64,000 bases of DNA from Cordilura impudica (GCA_963682025.1 OY821519.1:159023457-159087456), one strand, 5' to 3'. Counted from the first letter of the stretch, positions 21,868 through 34,482 are shown. Numbers and translations are program-made. Notes: generated from the sequence alone by a model not told the origin.

Positions 21868-23205
21868 ATGGAAGCAAAAAACAAAAATGAAATAATCGAA
21901 TCTATAATTGACTGCATTGGAGAAGCTATAGATTTAGATTCTGATGACAACGAAAAGGACGATATATTAAATGGTTTGTATGGCGTATTTAGTTCTGAAA
22001 TATAATAATATTATTTTCTTTAAGGCTTATTGGATTTATGTAAAGATGCGACGTACCTGTCAACCAAAAAAACAAAAAACAGTGGATAAAATCTTGGCGA
22101 AGTTCCAGATCAGAGCGTGGCTCATTTTCGTTTCTAACAAGGGAACTGCTGTTGAGCGATGATGCGTCATATAGGAATTATATAAGAATGTCCAAAGCGC
22201 AATTTGATCACGTCCTAAATGTCGTGCAGGAAGATATAAGGCGGTCCAATACCCATATGAGAAATGCTATTTCTCCTGCAGAAAAGTTATCATTGACGTT
22301 GCGATTCCTTGCTACCGGTAAGTGTGTATTTATTTAAAGTACAATTTTGTGGAGTAAATTATTTAATTGAATAGGTGAAACTTTTCAAAGTTTGGATTAT
22401 CAAACACGAGTGTCCCAATCAAATATTTCGGGTATAGTGCCAGAAGTGTGCGAAGCAATTTATAATCGGATGAAAGGTACATATTTGAAGGTATTGTATT
22501 GAGTAAAGTTTTACCGCTTTTATTATTTACGTTATTATATTAGTTTCCTAGCAATTAATTGGAATGGGAAGCAATAGCTAGGGAGTTTGCTATCAAGTGG
22601 CAATTTCCTAATTGTCTGGGTGCTCTAGATGGAAAGCACATAAGCTTTCGATCAAGGCGTAAAGATGGAGCTTTCTATCATAATTATAAAGGCACTAACA
22701 GTATAATTTTGATGGCCCTTGTTGACGCCAATTGCTTATTCATTTTTGTAGATATTGGTTGCAATGGACGCCCTAATGACGCCGGTGTGTTCCTCCAAAG
22801 TAAACTAAAACCTATTTTAGAAGAAGAAATAGTAAGAAAAACAGTATTGTAGGAAACGGCCGAAGTTGGCGAGTTGTTGTGGCGGAAGTTGTCGTAGTTG
22901 ACGATGATGCGTTTCCTTTACAAACGCATGTGATGAAACCGTATCCGTATCATACGAATTCCAGAGAGAAGCAAATATTCAACGCAAGGCTTTCTCGTGG
23001 AAGACACATTGTCGAGCATGCTTTTAGTATCTTAGCCAATCGGTTTAGAGTTTTTTTTTAGCTCCAATGAACTTAAAAGTGGAAACTGTGGAGTCAATAA
23101 TATTTGCTTGCTGCATATTACATAATTATTTGTTGACAACAGAAGTAACATATATAAATAGCATTGCAGATACCCCGGCTGAAATAAGTAACAACTTAAG
23201 CAGTG
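21868..23205 (+). pseudogene. Harbinger (HARBI1-like) DDE transposase, main part
   Basis: Exon 1 begins MEAKNKNEIIESIIDCIGEA at 21868. After an intron, the N-terminal helix region reads WIKSWRSSRSERG then SYRNYIRMSKAQFDHVL and LSLTLRFLATG (to about 22320), followed by a GT-AG intron and ETFQSLDYQTRVSQSNI. The catalytic core shows GALDGKH (first Asp, about 22617), NGRPNDAG (second Asp, about 22765) and GRHIVEHAFSILANRFRV (Glu region, about 23000). Breaks are a stop at about 22555, a frame change between 22853 and 22879, and another in the T run at about 23053. The final residues lie beyond the errantivirus at 43445-43522. The protein would cut and paste elements at TWA sites, but this copy is dead. 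Confidence 0.85.
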
Positions 23206-23209
23206 TATA

Positions 23210-23536
23210 AGTTATAGTAAATAAACTATGATTGTTTTGAGTTCTTGACTGCAACTGAAGATTCAGTCGCCGTTCTTCTTTATTTAAAATCGAATCATTT
23301 TGTTTTTCTTTTATTACATTTAATATGTCAGCACATTTGATAATTTTTGTTATTTCTGTTCTACCCATAATTATTTCCCAACCGTAGACATATCGTCAGC
23401 AGTTTTTAACAAGAAACGGTAAGATTGCGAAACTTATAGTATAATAAATATGTTCAATGTAGTAAACAAAGAATAAGCAAGTAAGTATAAAAATACAATT
23501 TAACAATAATTTATGATGACCAAATTTTAGTTAACT
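23210..23536 (-). repeat. 3' LTR of the errantivirus
   Basis: A 327-bp direct repeat of 43113-43440. On the minus strand it begins AGTTAACTAAAATTTGGTC and ends in TATAACT. The same AGTTA-type ends are seen in gypsy, ZAM and 17.6 elements. A TATA duplication lies just outside. Confidence 0.9.
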
Positions 23537-23549
23537 CTTCCCCTCTTAA
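23537..23549 (-). promoter_or_regulatory. Polypurine tract of the errantivirus
   Basis: On the minus strand AAGAGGGGAAG directly precedes the 3' LTR and overlaps the env stop codon at 23546-23548. This is the expected plus-strand primer for reverse transcription. Confidence 0.8.
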
Positions 23550-25029
23550 ACTCTGGCGTCCACGACAGAGGGATATGCACAGTAGTTAGTTTGTTGGGCT
23601 AGTGATTGATCAGGCATGGTTTTGATATTTATCTCCATTGCCTTTCTTCTTTTTATAATTGCCTTTATTATTATTATCAACATCACCGCCAAGGTTATTA
23701 CGCTTGGAATTCCGAAGCTGGTTGCGAGAGCAGTCTTATATTTGTAAGCCATTTCCTTTATTTCAGCCGCATTGTTTATGTGTAGGTCTTTTAACATTTC
23801 GAGTGATAACATTTCTTCGAAATTAGTCAAAAAGTTAGTTGCTTGAACTACCGCTGGTAATGGTTTTATCATTGTTACCTCTTCATTGGAATAAGAGTTA
23901 CTTTTGATGACGATTGTGGCGTTGTGATATTTGATCAAAAAGGTACCATTTAAATCTAGCTTTTGGTTTTCTATCTCAACGGTTCCATTATATCCATTTA
24001 GTAGCATAACCCCTGGGAATATTTTCTCTACCATAGGCATATGTTGGTTATTGGTGATCGGGCATGTTGAAGGTAATCCAGTTAACAAATTTGGCAGACA
24101 ATCAGAATAAGTAATATTTTTAAGTTGATCTTTTTTACAAATTGATACATCGTTAAAAGCTTTACATTTTGATTTAACCTCTAGAATTGAATTTTCGCAA
24201 ATTACAAAATTTTCACTATTCATTTTAATTGCTACTTTTCCCTTTCTTACCGTTTTTACAAGTAGACTCTTACAAGTTTTCTTTTCAGTTTTTGGTAAGT
24301 TAACAATGTAAAGAAGAGTTGATTGATTCGCGCTAATCTTGACTTCCCCAAATTCTAGGGCTTCAACCAAATTCAAATAAGGCATATTTTGGCTTTCAAA
24401 AAATGCTTTTGTAATATTAAGTTCAAAGTCGGAAAATATAAAAGAATTAATGGTTCCCGATTTTGCCCACTGAATAGAATAGCTGATACTTTTCAATTCT
24501 TCTTTAATTATCCTTAATTTTCTTTCAACATCTTTTATTATTTCGATTTTAAGAGAGAGATTTTACACTGTTAAGAACCGCATTTGTCATGTTAGTAATT
24601 TCATTAATCTTAGATTCTATTGCTCTATTAACTATGACCTGTTTATTGTTATTTTGTAGTAAATTACCAAGCAAATCTGAAATTATCTGTAAGTCCACGT
24701 TATCCGGGGATCCAGCCACCCATTTCCATGCAGTTCCCAATGCGTTAATAGATCGAGTCTCGCGTCTGGGTTTCAAGTCCCTAAGTATGTTACGGAGAGT
24801 TTGAATTTCCTGAGTTAGGAAAAGGAAATCGTTGTCTTTTCTGGTTATGTCACGTCTTATAACGTCGTCCAATTGGTTTATTGCAAATTCGTACTGATTA
24901 AAATTAATAACATGAACAAGTTTGAAATTTCCAGTTACCAGTCTCGCCATTCCAGTCTCAAAAGTAACAATCTGTGCATTCGTATAGTCCAATATCTGTG
25001 TCTCAGTTCGGCCGAGAGCAATCATCGTT
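23546..25029 (-). pseudogene. env: Errantivirus env (F-like fusion glycoprotein), frameshifted
   Basis: Two frames cover the protein: 25025-24549 and then about 24544-23546. They are separated by a frame change in a CTCTCT run near 24545. The first part has a basic cleavage-type motif (RETR) followed by the SINALGTAWKW segment, where errantivirus and insect virus F-like proteins carry the fusion peptide. The second part has several Cys residues and N-glycosylation-type sites, then a hydrophobic membrane segment (about 23670-23735) and a short basic tail. A splice acceptor (TTTATTTCCAG) ends just before 25029, as expected for an env mRNA spliced from the leader. No signal peptide is visible after the acceptor. 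As read, it cannot give a full-length envelope. Confidence 0.85.
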
Positions 25030-25044
25030 CTGGAAATAAAAAAT

Positions 25045-28000
25045 TTATCCCTTTATTAAACTTTTATGCACTATTCGTTTTGAAGTTGTTAAAACTGTCC
25101 CCCCTCTATCTTCCTGTACAGTTTCCCGTTTGTATCTCGGTGTCAACTTGTTCCCTATTCTTTTATTTCCCTTAACAAAGATCTCATCCCCAACTTTGTA
25201 CGTCTTAATGTCAGTCCGTTTCTTGTTATGGTAATCCAAATCCCTCTCTTGTTTCTCAGACAGTCGTTGAATATTTCGGAGTCTGTCTTGTTCCAACAAC
25301 GCAGGATCTGTAGCCACTATTCTACCAAAAATACTCCAATAGGCTTTCTCCCTGTTGTAGAATGCACGGAGTGATTGTACCTTAACAATGAACAGTTCAA
25401 AAGGTCCTCAAATGAAGAATGCATTTTCTCAGCATTCATACATCTCATTATTTCGGTCAGGGTAGAATGAAATCTCTCAACCTGTCCATTTACGGTACTC
25501 GTATATGGAGGAGTTTTGAAAATCTTTATTCCTAGCTGTTCTTCCAGCATGAAAGTAATAAAGGATGAGTTCAACGACTTTTCGTTGTCCAATACAATAT
25601 TTTCCGGTATTCCGAAAGAAGTTAATAAATCCCTTAAGGGATCTTTTATATCCTCTGTGGCTCTTGATTTTACAATCCTTGCCTGGGCGTATTTTGAGAA
25701 TTTGTCCATTTCAGTAAGTATAACCCTGTTATTGGTGTGGTAAATATCTATGTGGACAATTTGTCCCGGATATTGCGGTATAGGGGTATTCTTTAGGATG
25801 GGCTTATTCGGATGCCGTTCGTATTTGTTCTCTAAACAAATTCTGCATTGCTTTACGATCTTTGCCAATTTTGCCTGCACGTGTGGAAAATAAAATTTTC
25901 CAAGAAGTTGCAGTTTGTTCTCCTTGGCATTTCGATGTGCTCGTCGATGTTCGTTAATCTTTTCCGTCTCTTGTTCTGTGTCCGATATTAAGTATTTTAC
26001 CCTTGTCCTCGTGTACCTGACCCTATATTTACTAAAATTTAAAGAATAAATCTCCTGAATCTTCCCCAAAATTCCGTCCTCAGTTAATATTGCATTAGTA
26101 ACAGATGGATTTAAATATTTTCTCAATATTGTCAACAGTTTTCCCTCGGTAAAGTCTGTGTCAGTAATGGTGTGTCTATGATATGTGGGAAATATTATCT
26201 CAAATTCGTAAGTCTGTGTTTGCCCAATTGATATTATCAACTGGTTTTTGAAAACGTTAATGGGAGCGTCAGTAAACGGGATTAGACTCTGGGATGAGCT
26301 ATCATCACTATGTCGAGTAGCTGTCATTGAATTTACCTCCGAATTTTGTGGAGGTCTAGATAATGCGTCCGCCACTATGTTAATGCTACCTGGCTTGTAC
26401 TTCATCTCGTAGTTGTATTCCTCGAGGATGGCCTTCCATCTTCTCAACTTACTGTTCGTGTTTTTATTCCCAAGTGCGTATGTCAAAGGTTGGTGATCCG
26501 TAAGTATCTTTACAGGTACCGACCCATAAAGATATCCCCTCAAAGCCTTGAGGGTCCATACTATTGCGAGCATTTCTTTCTCATTAGTCGCATAGTGCTC
26601 TTCAGCTTTGCTAAGAGTCCTTGATATGAACATTATGGGTTTTCCGTCCTGTTCAAGCACAGCACCAAGTGCATAATTTGATGCGTCAGTCGTCAGTTGG
26701 AATTCTTTTTAAAATTCGGAAATGAAAGCATTACGTCATCAGACGTCAATGAGTTCTTTATTTTGTCAAAGGCCTCCAAAGCCTTATTGTCCAGAGATAA
26801 TGTTATCTTGGATGATGCAGATTTTGACATGCGTCCCTCCTCACCCCTTAAAAGGGTGGTCAGGGGTTTTGCGATTTTTGCATAATCCCTGATGAACCGC
26901 CTGTAAAACCCCGATAAACCCAAAAAGGATCTGAGTTCCTTTATCGTCCTTGGGGGTTCCAGATTTTTAATGGTTTGGACCTTAACTGGATTGGTCTTTA
27001 TACCCTCTGTGGATACAATAAAACCCAAATATTCCACTTCTTTTTTCAGGAATTCGCATTTGTCCAACTGGACTTTCATATTTGCACGTTGCAAAGTTTC
27101 GAAGATAGTCTCAACATTGTTGAAATGGGAGTTTTCGTCTTGTCCAAAGATGATTATATCGTCTATGTAGACGTAGCAAATCTTGCCAATATGGTCTCTT
27201 AGTATGTCATCCAAAGTCCTCTGGAATATGGCAGGGGCATTTTTCAGCCCAAATGGTAAACGGGTAAATTATTTCCCGTTGTTGATGGAAAATGCGGTCT
27301 TTTCGATGTCTTTTTCCCTAAGTGGAATTTGATGAAAACCACTTTTCAGATCAAGCACAGAAAACCATTTGTTTTTCCCAAGTTGAGAAGGAACTTCATT
27401 AATTTCCGGTATCGGATACTTGTCTGGTATTGTGGCAGCGTTAAGCTTCCGATAATCTATCACCATTCTGTACTTTTTTTCATTTGAAGCGTCTAGCTTT
27501 TTAGGAACGACTAATACAGGTGAATTATATGGTGACCGAGAAGGTCTTATGATCCCATGATCGAGTAATTCCCTAATCTGTCTTTCAACCTCGTCTTTCA
27601 TAGACATTGGGTATGGGTAGCTTCTGGAGTAAATTGGATCGTCCGTCATTGTTCTAATCTCGGCTTCTACCGTCGTTGTAAATGTCAGTCTTTCGTTCGG
27701 TTCTGTAAAGAGTGTGGGGTATGTTTCGCATAATAAATTAAGTTTTTGTATTTGTTTGTCAGTTAGATGTCCAGTTCTTAATTGTAAATTGTTCACCGAT
27801 TGACATTTTTCTTGTCTTATTCGTATTCTAATTGTATCTCTGATTGTCATAAAGTCTTGGTTGGCGTAAATAATAGCATTCAGTTTTTTCAAACTGTTGT
27901 TACCGAGAATGCCGTGAAAGGATTTCAATGTAGGTAATAAGAAGAATTTTAGTTTTTCGGATTGTATCCCGAAAAGATTAATAAAAGTATGATGGGTTAT

Positions 28001-28180
28001 AGTCACTTTTCCGCCAAAGGAGTTAGCTTGAAAAATAGTATCGTTAGTTTTTGGGTTTTTTACCAATGAAGGTTGAATATAATTTCTGTTAGAACCCGTG
28101 TCGATTAAAATTTTCAGTATTTCTCCATCACTAGTTCTACATTGAATATACGGTAACGTTGAGTCGGTTAATCTAAAAAA
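25045..28180 (-). pseudogene. pol: Errantivirus pol (protease, reverse transcriptase, RNase H, integrase), broken
   Basis: Domains in order are protease with IDTGSN (about 28110), reverse transcriptase (VIDYRKLNAATIPD, then YIDD at about 27162), RNase H (TDHQPLTYAL region, about 26490), an integrase zinc region and DDE core (HIDIYHTN; LDNEKS; STVNGQVERFH, about 25780-25480), ending at 25045. As it stands there is a TAA stop inside the RT (27267-27269 region) and frame changes near 26697 and 25318. It is expressed from gag by a -1 shift at 28174-28180. The RT is closest in pattern to gypsy/297/ZAM-type elements. Dead as read, though some breaks could be sequence errors. Confidence 0.9.
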
Positions 28181-29142
28181 TGAATGTCAGAAAACTCGGC
28201 ACATACGTTGTCTTGTGCAGGATCTTTCATAGCGAAATACTCGTTAATATAATCATTGGGGTCCTGTAACTCCTCGCTTTCCAGCTGGGGTTCAAAAATC
28301 GCAGGATCGGGGACATCGTCCTGTTTTTCATTGACCATGCTTCCGTCCTCGACACCCTCAACGTGATTAATTCTTTGCATTTTATTAGGTTGGTGAACTT
28401 GGAATGACTGCGGTGTGGGTCTTACCCCCGAAAATCTGTCATTAGGAGTAGGACGATTCATATAGTTTACCATTCTTGATCGCATAGAATGGTCTACCTC
28501 CATCGGGACCGGAGGTTTCAGCCCAATAGGTCTAGGTGGTGGTAAATTTGTTCTTGGTTGATATGGAGTTTGGTTTTGGGGTGAAAACGTATGAGTTTGT
28601 CCGTTATAGTTCGTAGGTGTCATTGTGGTGTCCATTGACGTGTGTTTGTCTGGGGAAAATATGTCATGTTCGGTATATTAGAAAAATGTGTGAGTTGTGG
28701 ATAAAATGTCCGGTCTAGATTGTTTGGTCTGCGCTGGGTATTTGAAGGTGCAACCCTTGCAGTATTGTTGGCGTATTGTGTCCTAAACTGTTGATTTTCG
28801 AGCTTAAGACACAAGTGCAGAGCCTCATGCAGATCAGAGGGTTCTCTCATTCCCAGCAGTCTGGGTAAATCTCCTCTGAGACCCCTTATAAAGGTGTCCA
28901 AAGCCTTATTACGGTAAGTCTTTGTCAATAGTTGTATGGAGGCTTCAGTCTCATCCATACAAGAAATTTTATTCAAGATCAAAGATAAATGGGCATAGAC
29001 TTCCTTGTAGAAGTCTTGAATTGACTTATTGCCCTGCGTCATGGAGGACATTTGGTATTCCAATGTGCCCAAATCGCGCTTATTCGCGTAATGCATTGTT
29101 AAACATTTTAAAATACAATCCCAATTTAATGGGGTATTGTAG
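28168..29142 (-). pseudogene. gag: Errantivirus gag, C-terminal two thirds
   Basis: This continues the gag that starts at 42403, picking up at YNTPLNW directly beside the GATT duplication of the nested element. It includes the capsid-like segment DLGTLEYQMSSMTQG and ELHEAL-type helices, then a proline- and glutamine-rich tail ending at 28168. A frame change near 28625 splits it. There is no CCHC zinc knuckle, as is usual for errantivirus gag. The protein would form the intracellular particle. Confidence 0.8.
28174..28180 (-). promoter_or_regulatory. -1 ribosomal frameshift site between gag and pol
   Basis: The minus strand reads T-TTT-TTA in the gag frame, a canonical slippery heptamer, six bases before the gag stop. 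Shifting -1 there enters the frame containing the protease motif. Confidence 0.75.
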
Positions 29143-29146
29143 GATT

Positions 29147-31857
29147 TGTTGCGGTGGGTCTGGGTGATGGTGTCGGTCGCCCTGCAAGAAAAAAAATTAA
29201 CTTTAGTATTGCGTAAATCTAAATCAGAGGAAAGGAAACTTTCCGGGGTTTTTTTTTTATATGTAGCCTCCGGGTCTTTATGTTTAAGAGGAACTAATAC
29301 CTCGATAGCGTAACCGTTTTTAATTTCCACATTTTATATAGTACACCGGCAGTCTTTTGAAGAGATATCTGCTATAAATATAAATATGAGAATATTATAT
29401 TGTACGCAGAAATGTACAATTGGAAAATAAGAGTTTTGTTGCTTACCTTTTAGTTTGATCGCCGCCGCGTGGAGCAATGTGTCGGTTCCTGTATTTATTT
29501 TGTAACTATTGTTTTTTTTTTGTTTGGCATATGTTTTTTTTTGGTTAATCCGTTTATGTTGTTTTAAGAACATTTTTTTTTGTTCACTGATATTTTTGTT
29601 TTAGCTTGGTAAGTTTCTTTTGTTTGTTTTCACGTTTCACTAAATTTTCGTGGGTTGATACAAAAGCCACAGATAAACTTTAACACACAGGTGTCACATC
29701 GGCTTGTGGATTCTGTGTAAATGGCGTTGCCAGACGGTGTAGTACACTAAAAGAAAACGAAAAGACGGTTATGAATGAAATTACGATTTGTTTTGATTTT
29801 TGCGTTCTATATTGAAAATAGATATTATGGTTAGTGTCTGTGACCGGAAAAAAGGAAAAAGGAGGGAAAGTATAGAACAATCTAGATTATTCGAAAAGGA
29901 AAAAGGATAACCGTAGAAATTAGACAGAGTAAGAGAAAGTTGTCAAACGATTTTAGAGAAAATATTGGAAAGTCAAACTAGTTTGTGGGGTAAAGCTAAA
30001 CTTAGCCATCTTTTGAAAGGCATTGCTAATTAAGGCGCCGATCAGCAAAGTATTAAAAAGAACTAAGGCGGAACTACAGAAAATTTGTGTTTAAAATAAA
30101 ATAAAAAAATTGAAGTCCTGTGCGGGGTGAAAAATAAAAAAAGAATATATATAGAAATACCAATTAAAGTGAAAACAATACGTAATAAAACAAGATAAAA
30201 AAAAAAAAACGTACCAAAGTGAGTAATATTTAAAATAAGGTGAAATTTAAAGGATGGTTAAAATAAAGTCTCCTTGAAGGTCGTTGCAGGAGTGAGGAAA
30301 GGCTACCGGCGACAGCAAAGGCTATTATAGGTTCCCTGTATAAATATAGTGAGAGGAAATAAAAGAAAACGTAAGTTTGAATCTGTGGGGTATTATGTAT
30401 TAAGGATAGTGTTGAACATTTACATTATTTAATAGTGGGGTATTGGCTTCCAACTGGAACAGGACCAGATGGTTGAGAGGGAAAGTGGAGACCGGTATCC
30501 CAGCAAGATATCCTATAACGGCCCAAAATAAATTAAAATAAAAGAAAAGTATCCCGGAAAACAGGTAACCTTAGCCTAAGTTTCACAAGTGTAGCCTGTG
30601 AAGAGTGAAAGTAACCAAAAGAACCATAATTAAACCAATAGGGTGGCGTGGAAAGTATTAAAAAAAAAAAAGGCGTTAATGAGAAAATTTTAATGTTGAA
30701 AGCAATACATTAATACTTGCCAATTAAAATATCCGGCAAACCGTTGTAAAACAAAAAGAATAAATTTTTAACCTTTAAGAAAATAAACCCAGAAACTGAA
30801 AAGGAAATTGTTTAAAAAAAAAAATATATAGAAAGAGGAAATCAAATATTGTAAAATTAAGTATATTTAGTGCATGTTATTTAAGTTTAGTTATAAGTAG
30901 TGCGGTACCAACCGAAGTGCTATATATATAAAAGAAGAAAAAACTATATCCGGTGAATGTCCATATATATGAAAAACCATTATATATAGATCACACATAG
31001 TCAATTTTTATTGGTATATAAATATATAAATAAAAAAAAAAAAAACGACAAAAGTATAGAAGCTTATCTGCGAAACAACCAGCTTTAGGGAGCTCCTTCA
31101 AGGTAGGGTTTTCGTTAGAGTAAGTGTAGACCTTTGCAGACCGAATGTGATATCTATATAGGAAATAAAAAAAAAAAAAAATATATATATTAACCGGTAG
31201 CTAAAAAAAAGGAGATAGATAAAGAATTTTAAACCGAAGAGTAATATTTATATGAGTGGCACTTGAGTTGAAAAGTACTATAGTTTAGTTTTAGATATTG
31301 TTTCTATAGGTCTTGTATGTTAAAAAAATAAAAAATGTATTTTTCTTTTTTGATTTGTTCATTATATAACCGTCAGATTTTTGCTAGTGTTGTTTAATAT
31401 TATTGAATTTATAAATCACATATTTTATTGTCAAGCATATACAGTAAACTTAAATTAAAAAGAGAGAAGTTTAATAATTTGATAAAAATTTTATTGTTAA
31501 ATAAAAATAAAGATTATGTATTGAAATAAGTGTAAATATAAAGAAAATGTCTGAGTAAATTTATTTAGGAGGGGGATATTGATATAAGGTGAAAGTGGTG
31601 AGGGGTGGTTTTAGGGATCTTCATTGATGAGAGAAGGAGAGACGGAGATCACGGTTGGGATGGGCAACTGGGGTGTAAGACCTGCCTCCTACGCTGGATG
31701 TGGTGGTGAGTTCGTTAATAAATTTTGTTGAGTGATATTTGTATAATTTGTCAGGTCCCTGAGGCCAAGGTGATGGGATGGATTCACACCCGTCTGATGA
31801 AACCGCATATGAGCTAGTCGGCCCGATTCATCTTGGTGCTCTTTGGGGCTCGTAACA
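29147..31857 (+). repeat. 5' LTR (2711 bp) of the large-LTR retrotransposon
   Basis: A direct repeat of 39285-42011. The first 180 bases happen to read open on the minus strand in line with errantivirus gag, but they belong to the LTR. It contains A-rich tracts and several ATATATAT runs and should hold the promoter and poly(A) signal, which I cannot place with confidence. Confidence 0.9.
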
Positions 31858-31861
31858 AATA

Positions 31862-31871
31862 TGGCGCCCAA
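31862..31871 (+). promoter_or_regulatory. Primer binding site of the large-LTR retrotransposon
   Basis: TGGCGCCCAA starts five bases after the LTR end. It is complementary to the 3' end of tRNA-Lys (10 bases, then diverges), so tRNA-Lys is the likely primer. Confidence 0.6.
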
Positions 31872-32931
31872 ACTGAAAGAACGTAAATACGTGTTAGTGA
31901 TTAAATTGTGTATGAAGATCGATGCACATAACAATAGCCCAATAGAAGAAAAAAATAATAGACCTACATGGTTCTTTCCATATTTTCGTATTCCAAGCCA
32001 TAAAATTGGTAACCGTATCAGTTACTAGACTGAAAGCCGTTGTATCAAAAATTAAGGTGAAGAGTTCGAAGATTGGATGGGAAAAATGAATAATGCCTGA
32101 GTGAATAGGAAAAGTTCTTAGGAGTCCATAGACGTAGACCCTAATTGTACGTCCTACACCTCGTTTTTTTTGTTTTTTGTATAGTTTCAGTTTGATATTT
32201 TTTTTGTGGAGCAGTTAGAATTGAAATCGATATCCGCTCAAGATTGGTGTTTGAGGCCTGAAGTATCAGGATCAATGGCTAACTGGCCTTTGATATGTTC
32301 ATTTAGAAAGATTAAACGACATATCAGAGCACAAAAGGATTGTTTTTATTTTTAAACTTTTGTGATAGAATGTAGTATGACCACATCCGGAAGGTAGCTC
32401 TAGTTCAAAAGAGAGTTAATAATGATAAACCACCAATACCATCACTAATATCAATAACCCCCTTAGATGTATTAAGAAAGGTTATTATTGAGAAAGAGCA
32501 TATTTAATAGAAAAGTTTTGGGAATTTAAAATTAGTTATTTGTTTTTTTTTATAAATTTTTTTTTAGCATTTATATTTCTAAATATTATTATCATTTATG
32601 TTTTAGAATAGGTATATTTAACTTGTGTATTTTTTTTTATTATATCCTTTATTTGGAAAATAATTTTTCTTTGTATTATTTTTATTTTTATTATTTTTAA
32701 TTTTATTTTTTTTTTATTACTTTATCATTTATATATTTTTTTTTACATGTTTTTGTTTTACGCATTAAAATTTAGTTTATACTAAGTTTTAGTATCGGTA
32801 ATTTCGGCGAGTCTTCTTGGAAAAAAAAAAAAAAAAAAAAACGTTCTGGACCTTAATATATTGTTTTGTTGTAGGATACCCGTGGGTAGTTAATACGTTC
32901 GGAATTCACGTCTAAATTTAGTAAATAGGGA
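31872..32931 (+). other. Untranslated leader of the large-LTR retrotransposon
   Basis: About 1.06 kb between primer site and gag start, increasingly T-rich from 32510 and with an A21 run near 32820. No conserved gene. It probably holds packaging and dimerisation signals by position. Confidence 0.5.
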
Positions 32932-34482
32932 ATGAATGTAGAAACAAGGTCACAGGCCAAAAATAGGAAACGTAGAGCAAATTCAGATTCAAGCATTCCG
33001 ATAACTCATTCACAACCTAAACAGAGGAAAATAAGGTATCATAGAACAAGAATGAATTCGGACACTAGTAACGGACATAGCAATAGTAACGGACATAGCA
33101 ATAGTAACGGGTATTTTACCGATTTATCGACATCCATAAGGTCAGGGAACAGGAGAAACCCTAACAACCCACCTCTAGACATAGGGTTCCGTGAAGCAGT
33201 GGCGGGTAACAATGTCCAAGAGGAAAATATTGCACCGGAGGTAAGAAACCTGGTCGTGGACGAAGCCTTAATAGTTCAAAGATCTCTTGAAGAGCAAGTT
33301 AAAAAAATGATACAAGATGAATTATTAGAAGTCAGAAAGTCAATAGGAGAACTGGCAAAGGCTGTTAAAGATTTAGCTGGATCAAACGTACAAACCAACC
33401 GGCAGAGAGATGCTAATCAGACCCAGGGAAACATTGTATCAAATAATGCGGAAAACATACTTCCAAACGGCAATTTAAACGTGTCAGGTCTGAATTTTGC
33501 TACCAATGATTTTAATAGCCAAAATCCGAGCACCAGTGGTACAGCATCTGCTAATAATTTACCGAGAAATCAAACAGTACCTGGTGAAAGCTATGTAATC
33601 CGAAATACGGACCAATTGCGAATTAGAATTGATAGATGGGGTCTTAATTTCGATGGGAACTCTAGGAATATGAGTGTAGAGGATTTCATATTTCGAATTG
33701 AAAGACTGCAAGCTCAATATGCCATACCTTGGGAAGAAGTTCTCAGAGATTTTCACTTATTAGTATCTGGCCAAGCAAAAGATTGGTATTGGTTATTTTT
33801 ACAGACCCATTATTTTTCGAATTGGCCCGGACTTAAAGATTCGTTACTCAGCCAATATCAAACAACCCGATCAAACTTTGAAATTATGAGAGACCTAGTC
33901 GAACGTAAACAACAGCCAAATGAGTCTATAGATAATTATTTTCATATCATGTGCAAATTACGATCCAAATTGGTCCAATCTATACCCGAATTTGACATGA
34001 TAAAAATTTTAAAAAGAAATGTCAGAGAAAGTGTTAGTAGAATCGTATACCCAATTAGTGTCTCTTCTGTGGAACAACTCAGAATAGAGTGCAACGAAGT
34101 TGAGCGTAATTTCCCGAGGAGGGAAATAAGAAACAACAATATGCCACTACGTCCAACAAGAACGGTTAACGATCTCTATTATAACGAAACAGAATGTCTT
34201 GAACAACTAGAAACCACGCCGACAGTTTTTGAAGAGGTAGCTGCAATAAGACTGAATCAACAACAGCAGTCACAACAAAAACAACCACTGATTTGTTGGA
34301 ATTGTAAGGTTCCTGGACATGGTTTTAGAGATTGTGATTCGGCGGAACGTACCTTATTTTGCTATAGATGTGGTAAGCCGAATGTTATAACGCCAAAATG
34401 TCCACACTGTCAGCAGGAAAACAGGATGAGGGGCGCGGGAACATCCGGGGACCCACGTCAATCCAAAAACCCGGCAAACTAA
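32932..34482 (+). CDS. gag: gag (capsid/nucleocapsid) of the large-LTR retrotransposon
   Basis: A 516-residue reading frame starting MNVETRSQAKNRKRR. The N-terminus is basic and Ser/Asn-rich with two tandem GHSNSN repeats. Residues about 110-150 form a charged, coiled-coil-like segment. The capsid domain lies at about 225-400 (IRIDRWGLNFDGNSRNMSVE; FHLLVSGQAKDWYW; a retrotransposon-gag pattern). A canonical CCHC zinc knuckle follows at about 454-467 (CWNCKVPGHGFRDC), then a second Cys cluster (CYRCGKPN with CPHC) that is not standard CCHC. It should assemble virus-like particles and bind element RNA. pol overlaps it in the -1 frame by about 85 bases. No breaks seen. The start is the first ATG after the leader. 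Confidence 0.9.
   Translation: MNVETRSQAKNRKRRANSDSSIPITHSQPKQRKIRYHRTRMNSDTSNGHSNSNGHSNSNGYFTDLSTSIRSGNRRNPNNPPLDIGFREAVAGNNVQEENIAPEVRNLVVDEALIVQRSLEEQVKKMIQDELLEVRKSIGELAKAVKDLAGSNVQTNRQRDANQTQGNIVSNNAENILPNGNLNVSGLNFATNDFNSQNPSTSGTASANNLPRNQTVPGESYVIRNTDQLRIRIDRWGLNFDGNSRNMSVEDFIFRIERLQAQYAIPWEEVLRDFHLLVSGQAKDWYWLFLQTHYFSNWPGLKDSLLSQYQTTRSNFEIMRDLVERKQQPNESIDNYFHIMCKLRSKLVQSIPEFDMIKILKRNVRESVSRIVYPISVSSVEQLRIECNEVERNFPRREIRNNNMPLRPTRTVNDLYYNETECLEQLETTPTVFEEVAAIRLNQQQQSQQKQPLICWNCKVPGHGFRDCDSAERTLFCYRCGKPNVITPKCPHCQQENRMRGAGTSGDPRQSKNPAN

Noticed and set aside
31689..31934. Minus-strand frame ending QQNLLTNSPPHPA
   Set aside because: It lies in the LTR end and is duplicated at 41843. It is only fused by chance to gag at the insertion site.
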